A stretch of 64,000 bases of DNA from Adhaeribacter radiodurans (GTDB lineage: Bacteria > Bacteroidota > Bacteroidia > Cytophagales > Hymenobacteraceae). Where the stretch lies: contig NZ_CP055153.1 of assembly GCF_014075995.1 (NCBI RefSeq), positions 4,588,001 to 4,652,000 of the forward strand, read 5' to 3'. Both the position numbers and the translations under genes were made by a program. The notes beneath the pieces were generated by a model that saw only the letters and a list, made by a program, of their open reading frames with translations, was not told the origin of the DNA and ran no database searches. Numbering within the stretch: position 1 is the first letter of the stretch; each line of letters opens with the position of its first letter. Shown here in pieces: positions 39,694-48,285 of the stretch.

Positions 39694-42039
39694 ATGGAAA
39701 AGCAACCAAAGGCCTGCCTGTCGTCGCCGATAACGGATATGCAACCGGAATATGAGGTAGTAGTGATTGGGTCCGGATACGGCGGCAGCATTGCGGCATC
39801 GCGACTAGCCCGCGCGGGTAAAAAAGTATGTTTGCTCGAAAGAGGGAAAGAATTTCAGCCCGGCGATTTTCCCGAAGACCAAGCGCAGGCGGCTAAGGAA
39901 ATGCAATTTAATTTACCGCAACAACACCTGGGCTCTAAAACGGCTTTGTACGAGTTTCACATGAATAAAGACATAAATGTTTTTGTGGGTTGTGGTTTAG
40001 GCGGTACTTCTCTGGTAAATGCCAATGTGTGTATAGAACCCGACAAACGGGTTTTTAACGATGAAGTCTGGCCTCGGGAAATCAGAAACGACCTGGACTC
40101 TGTAGCGCGGGGTGTACAGCGGGCCCGGGAAATGCTGCGGCCCGAGTGCTATCCCGAAGGAAAAAACGGATACCCCGTATTACCCAAAACCGAAGCCATG
40201 AAAGTAGCGGCCTCGGCGCTTCACGAAAAATTTTCTTTCGTGCCCATAAATGTAAGTTTTCATACTCATATTAACCACGTAGGGGTATCGCAGCATAAAT
40301 GCGACTTGTGCGGCGACTGTGTAACCGGTTGTAACTATGGAGCCAAAAACACCACCTTAATGAATTACTTACCCGATGCAATAAACCACCGCGCCCAAAT
40401 ATTTACCGAGGTAGCCGTGCAGTATCTGGAAAAAGTAAATAATAAATGGCTGGTTTATTATTGCTTACAAAATGCCGAACGCGAAAAATTTGATGCTCCT
40501 TTTCTGTTTGTAAAAGCCGACATGGTAGTACTGGGAGCCGGTAGTTTGGGCAGCACCGAAATTTTACTAAAATCAAAAGAAAGAGGCCTGGCGCTATCGC
40601 CCATGCTGGGTAAACGATTTACGGGCAACGGCGATGTGCTGGGCTTTGGCTTTAACAACGACTGTGTTATAAATGGTATTGGTTACGGTAAAAACAAACC
40701 GGGCGGTAAAATAAAAGCTGTTGGCCCTTGCATTGGCGGAGTAATTGACTTGCGCGGTAAAGAAAAACTGGAAGACGGCTTTGTAATAGAAGATGGTTCT
40801 ATTCCGGGAGCTTTAGCCGGTGTTTTGCCGGGGGCCTTTATTTCTTTTGCCCGCCTGTTAGGGAAAGACACCGATAAAAATCTGAAAGATTTTTTAGTAG
40901 AAAAATTCCGGAAGATTAAAGCTGTTATTATGGGTGCTTACTCCGGGGCGTTAAACAACACCCTAACGTACCTGGTAATGTCGCACGACGATGCGAATGG
41001 TACTATGCGGGTAGAAGGCGACCGGATTCGGGTAGATTGGCCGGAAGTGGGCAAACAGCCAATTTTTAAAACGGTAAATAATAAATTGCAGGAAGCTACC
41101 AAAGCCTTAGGCGGAACGTACTTGACCAACCCATCGTGGAGCAAAGCTTTAAATTTTGATTTAGTAACAGTTCATCCATTAGGCGGCTGCGTTATGGGCG
41201 AATCGGCGGAAAAAGGTGTAGTAAACCATGCCGGACAAGTGTATGCCGGGGAACAAGGTACTGAATTGCACCCTGGCTTATACGTACTGGATGGCGCTAT
41301 TATTCCGCGTTCGGTGGGCGTGAACCCTTTACTTACTATTTCGGCGCTGGCCGAAAGATGCTGCGAGCTAATAGCTCAGGATTATAAATTAACTATTCCG
41401 TATCATTTCCCGGCGGTAAGTCCGCAAGAGCAAATGATTAAGCCCGTAGGTATTCAGTTCACCGAAAAAATGACGGGTTACTTTTCTACCCGGGAAAAAC
41501 AAGATTATACGCACGCGTTCGAACTCGGGCAGCAAACCGATTCGCCTTGTGAATTTACCTTAACCATTATCTCCGATAACCTGCAACGCATGTTACTTAG
41601 CGACCGGCACGAAGCCAAAATGGTAGGCACTGTTACGGTACCCGCTCTCTCGAAAAACCCGCTGGTAGTAAGTGAAGGAATTTTTAATTTGTTTGAAGAA
41701 GACCAACTGGCAGGTGGGGTTTTGAAGATGAATTATAACATGAAGCTACATGCCGTAGACGGGCAGAAATTTTACTTTAACGGCTACAAAGAAGTTTACG
41801 ACAACCCTGGCTTTGATTTGTGGACCGACACCTCCACACTTTTTATTACTATTTACGAAGGCTCCGATAAAAAAGGCCCGGTAGCTGGCAAAGGCATCCT
41901 TAAAATTCAGCCTAAGGATTTTGCCGCTCAAATAACAACTATGAAAGCCTTAAATACTGCTAATCCCTTAGAAACGGCTCAAGCCTTAAAAGATTTCGGT
42001 TTATTTTTTACTAAAAGTCTGTACCAGCAATACGCGTAG
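39694..42039 (+). CDS. GMC oxidoreductase, cholesterol-oxidase-like
   Basis: A 781-residue flavoenzyme. The FAD-binding GxGxxG is VVIGSGYGGSIAASRLARAG at residues 24-43, and GLGGTSLVNAN is the second flavin element. CDLCGDCVTGCNYGAKNT near residue 205 is a Cys-rich ferredoxin-like insertion typical of this GMC subgroup. The active-site His lies in VHPLGGCVMG and the C-terminal flavin motif ends in VGVNPLLTISALAERCCEL. Residues of about 585-781 are an additional domain related to that of the patatin neighbour. The family oxidises sterol or other alcohol groups. No signal peptide is seen. It is the last gene of the series. Confidence 0.92.
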   Translation: MEKQPKACLSSPITDMQPEYEVVVIGSGYGGSIAASRLARAGKKVCLLERGKEFQPGDFPEDQAQAAKEMQFNLPQQHLGSKTALYEFHMNKDINVFVGCGLGGTSLVNANVCIEPDKRVFNDEVWPREIRNDLDSVARGVQRAREMLRPECYPEGKNGYPVLPKTEAMKVAASALHEKFSFVPINVSFHTHINHVGVSQHKCDLCGDCVTGCNYGAKNTTLMNYLPDAINHRAQIFTEVAVQYLEKVNNKWLVYYCLQNAEREKFDAPFLFVKADMVVLGAGSLGSTEILLKSKERGLALSPMLGKRFTGNGDVLGFGFNNDCVINGIGYGKNKPGGKIKAVGPCIGGVIDLRGKEKLEDGFVIEDGSIPGALAGVLPGAFISFARLLGKDTDKNLKDFLVEKFRKIKAVIMGAYSGALNNTLTYLVMSHDDANGTMRVEGDRIRVDWPEVGKQPIFKTVNNKLQEATKALGGTYLTNPSWSKALNFDLVTVHPLGGCVMGESAEKGVVNHAGQVYAGEQGTELHPGLYVLDGAIIPRSVGVNPLLTISALAERCCELIAQDYKLTIPYHFPAVSPQEQMIKPVGIQFTEKMTGYFSTREKQDYTHAFELGQQTDSPCEFTLTIISDNLQRMLLSDRHEAKMVGTVTVPALSKNPLVVSEGIFNLFEEDQLAGGVLKMNYNMKLHAVDGQKFYFNGYKEVYDNPGFDLWTDTSTLFITIYEGSDKKGPVAGKGILKIQPKDFAAQITTMKALNTANPLETAQALKDFGLFFTKSLYQQYA

Positions 42040-42228
42040 CTTCATCTTAAATAATCGGCTTGCCAGAGGTTATTGCTCTGTTCTTTAACCAATAAAAGCA
42101 ACCCGCACCTTCCATAAGTTGAAGAATGGAAATTCTTAATCTACTATCGTATAAAAGTTATTCGATTGATATCATAGTAAAGTGTTGGGTTAAATATTCT
42201 TTTACTATGCTCATTTACTTTTTCTTTG
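42040..42228. other. Gap between the GMC gene and hairpin repeats
   Basis: AT-rich, with no gene or clear terminator recognised. Confidence 0.4.
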
Positions 42229-42545
42229 GAGCCGGTTCCCGTCTCCAGTTAGAGGTGCTGATGTAATGTAACTGTCTAAGTTTGCCTCGTGGCCGGCGGG
42301 CCTCTTTTGGCTCTTTCGGGCGGTTTAGCGAACCTTGGCTCACTCCGTTGCGCCATGCTGCTCCCGCAGCACCGGAACGCTAAACCGCCCGAAAGAGCCA
42401 AACTGGAAATTGTTGCTGGTAGCTCTGATTACTACTACTTATTAATTCCTCTAGTTAATAGTAACTTAATTTAACTCATCAGCTTTAGAAAACTAGTAAT
42501 CACTACATAGTAAATAGGAAAAGCCAGTAAAAAAAAGAAAGGCTT
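42229..42545 (+). repeat. Long-hairpin repeat family, copy 1
   Basis: The element starts at GGAGCC and carries the conserved block TTTGCCTCGTGGCCGGCGGG. Then comes a perfect 25-base hairpin stem (42306-42330 with 42378-42402) around a 47-base GC-rich loop containing GCACCGGAA. An AT-rich tail (ACTTAATTTAACTCATCAGCTT) recurs in copy 3. It is much more GC-rich than its surroundings. No convincing protein is encoded. Confidence 0.85.
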
Positions 42546-42742
42546 TAGCCACCATGTAATGACACCAGTTTGGCTGTGGAGCACCTGCTAGGCTTCCGGT
42601 GCCGGAGGCATTCCGCAGACGGAGTCGAGGAAAGGAAGGATAGCAGGTGCTCCACAGCCAAACGAGGCCCGCCGGCCATGAGGCAAACTGGTTACTTGTC
42701 AAACTAGATAGCACCAGTACATGGAGACTTGGAAAGGCTCCA
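42540..42742 (-). repeat. Long-hairpin repeat family, copy 2 (inverted)
   Basis: The same family in reverse orientation, abutting copy 1 tail to tail. The hairpin arms are 23 bases and perfect (42568-42590 with 42641-42663, GTTTGGCTGTGGAGCACC...). Apart from the outer GTTTGGCT, they have a sequence unrelated to the copy 1 arms. The conserved GGCCGGCGGGCC block follows at 42663-42690, and GGAGCC ends at 42742. Confidence 0.85.
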
Positions 42743-42817
42743 AAGAACAAAATCAAAGTCTGCGATAGCAACTACTTCTTACAATTAGATATTACTTACT
42801 CAAACCCTTTCAAAAAA

Positions 42818-43876
42818 ATGAAATTTCGCGCTAAACCTGTACTATGGCTACTGTTATTGGCTTTTTTGACCCAAGGTTGTTTGCAACACTTAGGTCGCCA
42901 GGTGGGTGCTGGTATTCGGAAAGAGTTAAATCAAAGCAAATTGGATAGTGTCAGTCGTTCTCTTTCGCGGAGTGCCGCCCGGGGGCTTACCGAAGTATTG
43001 TTAAGCGACAGCGTACAAGCCCGGATTCGGGTACAAGTAGATTCCATCGGCCAACAGCTAGACAAACAAGTAGGCCAAACGACCATCCGGGTTCGGGATA
43101 GTTTAATGAGCCACACCACCGAAATCTGGTTGCAAAAAGTTTTAAACCAAGCCGGCGAAAATTTTCAGGCTCAGGGAAAGGCTTTACTCGCTAATATCCG
43201 AGGAGAAGAAACGGTGTTGCTGGTGGCAAAAATCCGTGATGAATTACTAAATGATTCTACGCTTAAACGAGCCGGTCTTTTTCGGGATGAGTTTTTGGGA
43301 GCAAAAACGCACGTTTTACTCGACTCGCTGGCCCAAAAAGTTTCGCGCGGCCTTTTTACCAACCAGATTAACCCGAATACGCAAAAACTACTAACCAGCG
43401 TGAAAAAAGCCGCCGATGAAAAAATAAGTCAGGCCAAAAGATTAATGTACGGGGCGGGAGGTTTAGCTATATTAATAGGTATTGGCGCATTTTTTATTTA
43501 CCGGAATGCCCGCAAACATAAACAAACGCTGCAAATTATAACCAAGCAAATAGATAAAATCCCCAATCAGTTGTTGTATGATCAGTTAGTTCGAGCCATT
43601 CACCAGGAAACGGAAACAAAAGGTCTGGAATCGCATCTGCAACAAATACTAAAAGAAGAAAACCTGTATCAGCAACCAGAGTGGCAAAATAAAGATTATC
43701 AGGTTTTACAGTTAATGAGCCGGTATTTACAAAGTTTAAAAGACGATGCTACCGGCAAAGTTATTTTACAGAACTTAACCCAGGAGGCAAAAAAAGTAAA
43801 TCTGGATGCCCAACTGAATAGCCTGATTACCCGCAGTACAGTGAACCAGGATCAGGCAACTGTACTTCCGGTATAA
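42818..43876 (+). CDS. Lipoprotein with internal transmembrane helix, unknown function
   Basis: A 352-residue protein from the ATG at 42818 (MKFRAKPVLWLLLLAFLTQGC). Cys21 in LTQGC is a lipobox, so it is a predicted lipoprotein. Residues of about 25-205 are helical with repeated VRDSLxxxT and VQVDSIGQQLDKQ patterns suggestive of coiled coil. A hydrophobic helix follows at about 208-226 (GAGGLAILIGIGAFFIYR), then a charged helical tail. A lipid anchor plus a membrane helix in one protein is uncommon. I do not recognise a family. It stands 106 bases before the RDD gene. Confidence 0.75.
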   Translation: MKFRAKPVLWLLLLAFLTQGCLQHLGRQVGAGIRKELNQSKLDSVSRSLSRSAARGLTEVLLSDSVQARIRVQVDSIGQQLDKQVGQTTIRVRDSLMSHTTEIWLQKVLNQAGENFQAQGKALLANIRGEETVLLVAKIRDELLNDSTLKRAGLFRDEFLGAKTHVLLDSLAQKVSRGLFTNQINPNTQKLLTSVKKAADEKISQAKRLMYGAGGLAILIGIGAFFIYRNARKHKQTLQIITKQIDKIPNQLLYDQLVRAIHQETETKGLESHLQQILKEENLYQQPEWQNKDYQVLQLMSRYLQSLKDDATGKVILQNLTQEAKKVNLDAQLNSLITRSTVNQDQATVLPV

Positions 43877-44041
43877 TTCAAAAATTACCAGCCATCGTAA
43901 CTGGTTTACTTTATTTTACTGCTCATTTCCCTGCTTACTAAGCAGAAAGAATCAATTGTAATGACAGAGCAGCAGAAATCTATTCTAGCAATAAATAAAT
44001 GAAAATTAATCTTTAAATTTATAAGACCAACCCTCAAAACC

Positions 44042-44443
44042 ATGGAACCCATTACTTTGAGTTACCCCTCGTTGCGCCGCCGGCTTTTAAGTTATTCGGT
44101 AGACTTGTTTTTTATTATTCTGGTATTTATGCTAACTGGAGTACTAATAGATTATGCGGGAGAAGCTCCTAACTGGCTACGTGGGTTTGTGTTGCTGTTT
44201 ATGCTCTTTATATACGAACCTCTTTTTGTTTCCATTTTTGGAGGTACGTTAGGGCATCAACTTTTCCGGATGCGGGTAGTAGATGAAAAAACTTACGAAA
44301 ATTTATCCTTTCTGCCAGCCATTGGACGCTTTTTAGTAAAAACTTTCCTGGGGTGGTTATCTTTTTTAACTACTACTTTTAATCCCCGCCGAAGAGCTAT
44401 TCACGATTTAGCCGCTGGCTCGCTCATGGTTCAGGTGGGTTGA
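44042..44443 (+). CDS. RDD-family membrane protein
   Basis: A 133-residue RDD protein. The name-giving Arg-Asp-Asp pattern is represented by RRRLLSYSVDLFFIIL at the N-terminus, with three hydrophobic helices (about 15-37, 45-65, 90-112). Conserved GGTLGHQLFRMRVVDEKT and RRAIHDLAAGSLMV complete the family signature. Function unknown; some relatives are ion transporters. Confidence 0.9.
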   Translation: MEPITLSYPSLRRRLLSYSVDLFFIILVFMLTGVLIDYAGEAPNWLRGFVLLFMLFIYEPLFVSIFGGTLGHQLFRMRVVDEKTYENLSFLPAIGRFLVKTFLGWLSFLTTTFNPRRRAIHDLAAGSLMVQVG

Positions 44444-44495
44444 TTATCGGTGGATAAAACCCATAAAATTTGCTTAATTTGCCTGAAACGAGAAC

Positions 44496-45233
44496 TTACT
44501 CCGCCGAAAACTGCAACTCACCGGCAGCAGCCCAATCTAAATACACAAGTGCATTCGGCAAGGTTTGTAAAATACTAGCGGGCACCTGGTTCGTAACTTC
44601 CCCTTCCAGCGCTTGGGCCAGAATGGCGGCTTTTTTAGCACCAGCGGCAATTAAAATAGGAACCCGGGCTTCCTGAAAATGCTTTAAACCCAAAGTAATA
44701 CCCTCGGTTAAGGCAGTGGGTTGTTTAAAGTACTTCTGGCCTACAGTTACGGTAACTTCGGCTAAGGGCATGTGGTGTGCGTACAAATCGAACGAAACGC
44801 CGGGTTCATTTAATCCAATGTGCCCGTTCATGCCTATTCCTACCAGCATTATATCCAGGGAACCGTGTTTTTGAATAATAGCATTTATTCGTTGGCATTC
44901 CTGGTCTAAATCGGGGGCTTTACCGTTAAACACAATGGCTTTTTCCGGAGAAATACCCAATGGACCAAATAAGTTTTGCTGAAGATAATAGCGGCAACTG
45001 CCTTCGTTGGTTTCGTCCAGGCCTACCCACTCGTCTAAGCCAATAAAAGTGCATTGACTAAAATCGACGTTGCCGGCCTGGGCGTACTGCAATAATTGCT
45101 GTAGCAATCCGGTCGGCGATTCGCCCGAAGGAAAACACAACAAGGCAGTAGGTTTCTGCTGTACATATTCCACAACAAATTCAGCTACTGCTTTCGACAT
45201 GCTGTCGTAGTTATCTCCAATTATAATTTTCAC
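44496..45233 (-). CDS. NagB-like glucosamine-6-phosphate deaminase family protein
   Basis: A 245-residue sugar-phosphate isomerase-fold enzyme. I keep the GTG start at 45233 because MKIIIGDNYDSMSKAVAEF matches the family N-terminus; the first ATG would remove it. Conserved elements are FPSGESPTGLL, the TFIGLDEWVGL loop with the catalytic Asp, and GIGMNGHIGLNEPG with the His/Glu pair. It probably converts an amino-sugar 6-phosphate to the keto-sugar phosphate plus ammonia. Galactosamine-6-phosphate isomerase/deaminase is an alternative. It is convergent with the RDD gene. Confidence 0.88.
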   Translation of the reverse strand: MKIIIGDNYDSMSKAVAEFVVEYVQQKPTALLCFPSGESPTGLLQQLLQYAQAGNVDFSQCTFIGLDEWVGLDETNEGSCRYYLQQNLFGPLGISPEKAIVFNGKAPDLDQECQRINAIIQKHGSLDIMLVGIGMNGHIGLNEPGVSFDLYAHHMPLAEVTVTVGQKYFKQPTALTEGITLGLKHFQEARVPILIAAGAKKAAILAQALEGEVTNQVPASILQTLPNALVYLDWAAAGELQFSAE

Positions 45234-45333
45234 GCTAGTGGTAAGTGGGTTTTACGTTATAACTTGTAGGTATTCAAAAAAACAGACTGGTAAATTACAA
45301 TAAGTTAAATGGAACGCAATAATTTTATTGGGG

Positions 45334-45468
45334 TCATTCGGAAAGAATCTGGTGAGAACAGAGCAATAAAATTGAAATCAGAAAAGCAATCTCGCTTGAT
45401 CTACAGTCCCTTATCCTTACACTAAAGATCGGCTATTGCCTTCAACTCACTAGATTCTTCCGGAATGA
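45334..45468. repeat. MITE-like element with 23-base TIRs
   Basis: Imperfect inverted repeats 45334-45356 (TCATTCGGAAAGAATCT...) and 45446-45468 (complementary at 20 of 23 positions) enclose about 90 bases with no open frame. A solo related end is at 26005. Target duplications are not evident. Nothing else is found in the 293-base gap. Confidence 0.7.
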
Positions 45469-45526
45469 TATAAAAATACCAGAAGTTTCAGCTATTCACT
45501 CCTACTCCCATTCAAACATTAAATTT

Positions 45527-46630
45527 CTACCACATCCAACTATTAATCGAACTATTTAGCCAGAGGTCAATTGGTTTGGCAACATCTGCCGTAAAAGGTA
45601 AACTTATTTTTTTACCTGCTCCCGCCGAAGCGTAAGCGGCGTAAATTATTTCCAACACAGCCCGGCCATCTTCGCCGGTTACCAAAGGGGTTTTATCTTC
45701 GCGTACGCATTCTATAAAATGTTTTAATTCGTGCGGGTAGCCTTGGTTAAAAACTTCTTCGAAAACGGTAAAGCTCCAGCCCTGAGTAGTATCGGCTTTT
45801 TCCATGGCGTAGCCATAACCATTTTTGCTGTAGGTAACAGCCGAATTACCCATAAATAAATCTGCGTAAATAACACCACCCGTTCCGTAAATTTCGCTGC
45901 GGTCGTCCATGCCGCCGTGCTTGGCCCAGCTATCTTCGGCTATACAAGTTACGCCATTTTTAAATTCTACAATCACTACCGAATTATCTTCGCCTTGCGT
46001 GCGGCCTTTGTGTAATACCGTGCTCATGGTAGCGTACACGCTGGCTACCGGTGCGTTGCCCAGCATCCACCGGAACCAGCCCAATGCGTGGCAGCCCATG
46101 TCCATTAATACGCCACCGCCGGATAAGTTTACGTCGTAAAACCAATCGGAGTGCGGACCGGAGTGCTTTTCGGATTGCTTTAGCATGTAAATTTCGCCTA
46201 CGGCCCCTTCTTTTACTAAATGCCGGGCCCGCTCGTACTTAGGGGCAAAGCAAAGTTCTTCGGCGTACATGAGTTTTACCCCGTTTTGCTCACAAGCCGC
46301 AATCATAGCATCGGCCTCTGCCAGGGTTACCGCTAATGGTTTTTCTATAATTATATGTTTATGAGCGTCGGCAGCTATCAGGGTAGCTTTGGCGTGCAGG
46401 AAATTCGGTAAACAAATATCTACTACCTCGCAACCCGATTCCCGAATGGCTTTTTCGTAATCATCGTACCATTGCGGAATATGGTGTTTTTCGGCAAAAG
46501 CTTGCGCTTTTTCGGGATTACGGGCATAAACGGCTACTACTTCGGCCTCCGGAATAAACCGGTGGTAACACTCTAAATGAATATCGGAAATAAAACCAGC
46601 CCCCAGGATAGCGACTTTCGTTCTGTTCAT
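45527..46630 (-). CDS. Gfo/Idh/MocA-family oxidoreductase
   Basis: A 367-residue cytoplasmic NAD(P)-dependent oxidoreductase. The Rossmann motif is VAILGAGFISDIH, the catalytic-region Lys-Pro is IIEKPLAVTLAEAD, and the GGGVLMDMGCHALGWFRWM helix carries the putative catalytic His region. Unlike the homologue at 27237 it lacks a Tat signal. The C-terminal stretch (VLEIIYAAYASAGAGKKISLPF) is typical. It is a likely inositol or sugar dehydrogenase, perhaps acting with the NagB-like gene downstream on the same strand. Confidence 0.92.
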   Translation of the reverse strand: MNRTKVAILGAGFISDIHLECYHRFIPEAEVVAVYARNPEKAQAFAEKHHIPQWYDDYEKAIRESGCEVVDICLPNFLHAKATLIAADAHKHIIIEKPLAVTLAEADAMIAACEQNGVKLMYAEELCFAPKYERARHLVKEGAVGEIYMLKQSEKHSGPHSDWFYDVNLSGGGVLMDMGCHALGWFRWMLGNAPVASVYATMSTVLHKGRTQGEDNSVVIVEFKNGVTCIAEDSWAKHGGMDDRSEIYGTGGVIYADLFMGNSAVTYSKNGYGYAMEKADTTQGWSFTVFEEVFNQGYPHELKHFIECVREDKTPLVTGEDGRAVLEIIYAAYASAGAGKKISLPFTADVAKPIDLWLNSSINSWMW

Positions 46631-46907
46631 AGTTCTGTTTACAATTTATTAGTTTACGGAAAGGTGCCTTTTGTTGAGCAAGCCGATAAGCTACCCAAAC
46701 AATAGCGCAGATTAGTTAACTTCTATTGCAATTCCAATCCTGCCGAAGAAGAAATTTAAATTATACCGAAAGAATGAAAAGGACTAAATACCTAAGGCAA
46801 AAAAGCAAACTCCAGGAGCAAGCATCCACGCAGTTAACTACTATTCAGAAAACGCTCGGCCAAGACAATGAAAGGCTTTTTTAAAAAGTAATTTAGTAAA
46901 TTTTCAG

Positions 46908-46953
46908 GAGCCGGACGATCATCGTCATCACCAGCGTGGCCTGCTCGCGCTAT
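46908..46953. repeat. Degenerate half of the REP-like element
   Basis: GAGCCGGACGATCATCG... followed by TCATCACCAGCG and GCTCGCGCTATA matches the right half of copy B (GGCCGGACGATAAGCATCAC and GCTCGCGATA) with several changes. The left half is missing. Confidence 0.55.
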
Positions 46954-47048
46954 AACGAATTTAGTAGTTTGTAAAAGCTCTTCGTTGACGAAGGGAATAA
47001 GGTAAGAATTTTTTATTTTTATAAATTAGAATTGGGCAAAAGCAGGCA

Positions 47049-47115
47049 GTGAAGACACTGCCGATGGGCGATTAAATTCTGGTTTCATCGTGTTGCCACC
47101 GTTTGTGTCTTCACA
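47049..47115. repeat. Short hairpin repeat (GTGAAGACAC arms)
   Basis: Ten-base inverted repeats GTGAAGACAC / GTGTCTTCAC (47049-47058 and 47106-47115) enclose 47 bases. It resembles a small REP-type element; a single copy is seen in this window. Confidence 0.5.
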
Positions 47116-47304
47116 AACTATTTTGCGAAACTTAAAAAATAACTTCCCTACCTTAAGCTGTTGCTATTGTTTGTGTACTTATATCATAATTAAACTACGT
47201 TTCAAGTTACTGGACAAGATTAATTTTATATACTGGATGTCGGGAGTATTACTAAAACGCCTAATATTCTAACATCTACTATCTAACCACTTGTGTCTCT
47301 TTCC

Positions 47305-47874
47305 TTACATCGCCCAGGCTTTTGTTCCTTTTTCGTAGGGAATACAACCTTCAAAACGACCCGGTACGGGTAGATAATTTAATGCTTTAGTGGCCCCGGG
47401 TTCCGAAGTAAAATAGCCCAATAAGGTGAGCTGCTTCAGCATAGTAAAATAATGACTGGGCTCGTCTTCTTTTTTACTTTTTTGGTAACTTTTCGCTTCT
47501 TTGTCTAAATTAACCAGCAAGGCGTGTTTCTCGGCCGCCGACAGATCCATAAAGGTTTTATCATACCCTGCTTTACTGGCGTCCTGTAATTTATTTAAAC
47601 CTGCCGCAAAAATTTTCTGATCTTTTTCTTCGTAGCAATCAATTACCATGGTTTTAATAAAAGTACCAATATGCGCTGCTTTTGCGCCCGGCGAAGAATT
47701 AGTACCGGGTAAAATAGTTTCGGCTACCTCATCTAGCAAAGCAACCGTATTTTCGGAAAAAGACAGGGTTTCATCTGAGGCGCTACGCTGGCAGCCGGTT
47801 AAAAATACTTCGGCTCCAATAACCGCGCTTCCCATTAAATAAGCAACAGCAGATATGGCTTCTCTTCGGTTCAT
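47305..47874 (-). CDS. Gluconate 2-dehydrogenase subunit 3-family protein
   Basis: A 189-residue protein of the gluconate_2-dh3 family. The N-terminus NRREAISAVAYLMGSAVIGAEVFLTGC combines a twin-arginine-like start with a lipobox Cys, suggesting a Tat-exported lipoprotein. The family core includes VALLDEVAETILPGTNSSPGAKAAHIG and the C-terminal LLGYFTSEPGATKALNYLPVPGRFEGC. In Bacteroidota this small subunit is normally followed by its GMC flavoprotein partner; here none is adjacent. Confidence 0.9.
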   Translation of the reverse strand: MNRREAISAVAYLMGSAVIGAEVFLTGCQRSASDETLSFSENTVALLDEVAETILPGTNSSPGAKAAHIGTFIKTMVIDCYEEKDQKIFAAGLNKLQDASKAGYDKTFMDLSAAEKHALLVNLDKEAKSYQKSKKEDEPSHYFTMLKQLTLLGYFTSEPGATKALNYLPVPGRFEGCIPYEKGTKAWAM

Positions 47875-48285
47875 TACAGGTTTTTAATGAATGTAGTTGG
47901 GTTAACAATTTAAGAGTATGCAACTCATAATAACAGCTCTTTCTAAGTTAATTTTTCAGGTAGAGTCCATAAGTCAAATACTATTACCCCACTAGCCTTA
48001 TTTATTCATTATTTTTTAAATAATCTCTTCTTAAATATGGTATTATAAAAAGTTTTTTTTAATTTATACCAAGAAAACAATTCTTTATAATTCAGTTAAA
48101 TTTTTCCCCTTTTCATTTACAAGCTAGTAGTTAATAATAATTTTATAAAGCTTTAAGAAGATTTGTTTTATCTAATAATAGCTCTTATTAAATCTAATAG
48201 CTCTTATTAAATCAAAAATGAGGTATTAGTATCAAAATCCATAACCTTCATCCGGAGATATATGACTTAACTTATTTAAATATAC
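47875..48285. other. AT-rich gap with a tandem 19-base duplication
   Basis: No gene is seen. TAATAGCTCTTATTAAATC is present twice head to tail (48176-48194 and 48195-48213), about 75 bases before the next start codon. Confidence 0.6.

Larger units (their letters stand above)
46631..47304. other. Repeat-containing gap
   Basis: A gene-free gap of about 670 bases apart from decayed repeats (see 46908-46953 and 47049-47115). A 36-codon frame (46774-46884) has no supporting features. Confidence 0.45.

Noticed and set aside
42493-42771. 92-residue frame inside the hairpin repeat and a similar one at 63606-63827
   Set aside because: Parts look alike (LSSLT region) only because the repeat DNA is alike. 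The frames cross the variable hairpins, where the protein sequence is not conserved.
46774-46884. 36-codon frame starting MKRTKYLRQKS
   Set aside because: Too short to support; no promoter, no homology visible, surrounded by decayed repeats.
47049-47115. Possible CRISPR or riboswitch-like repeat
   Set aside because: A single pair of 10-base inverted repeats with no array and no downstream gene in the right orientation.
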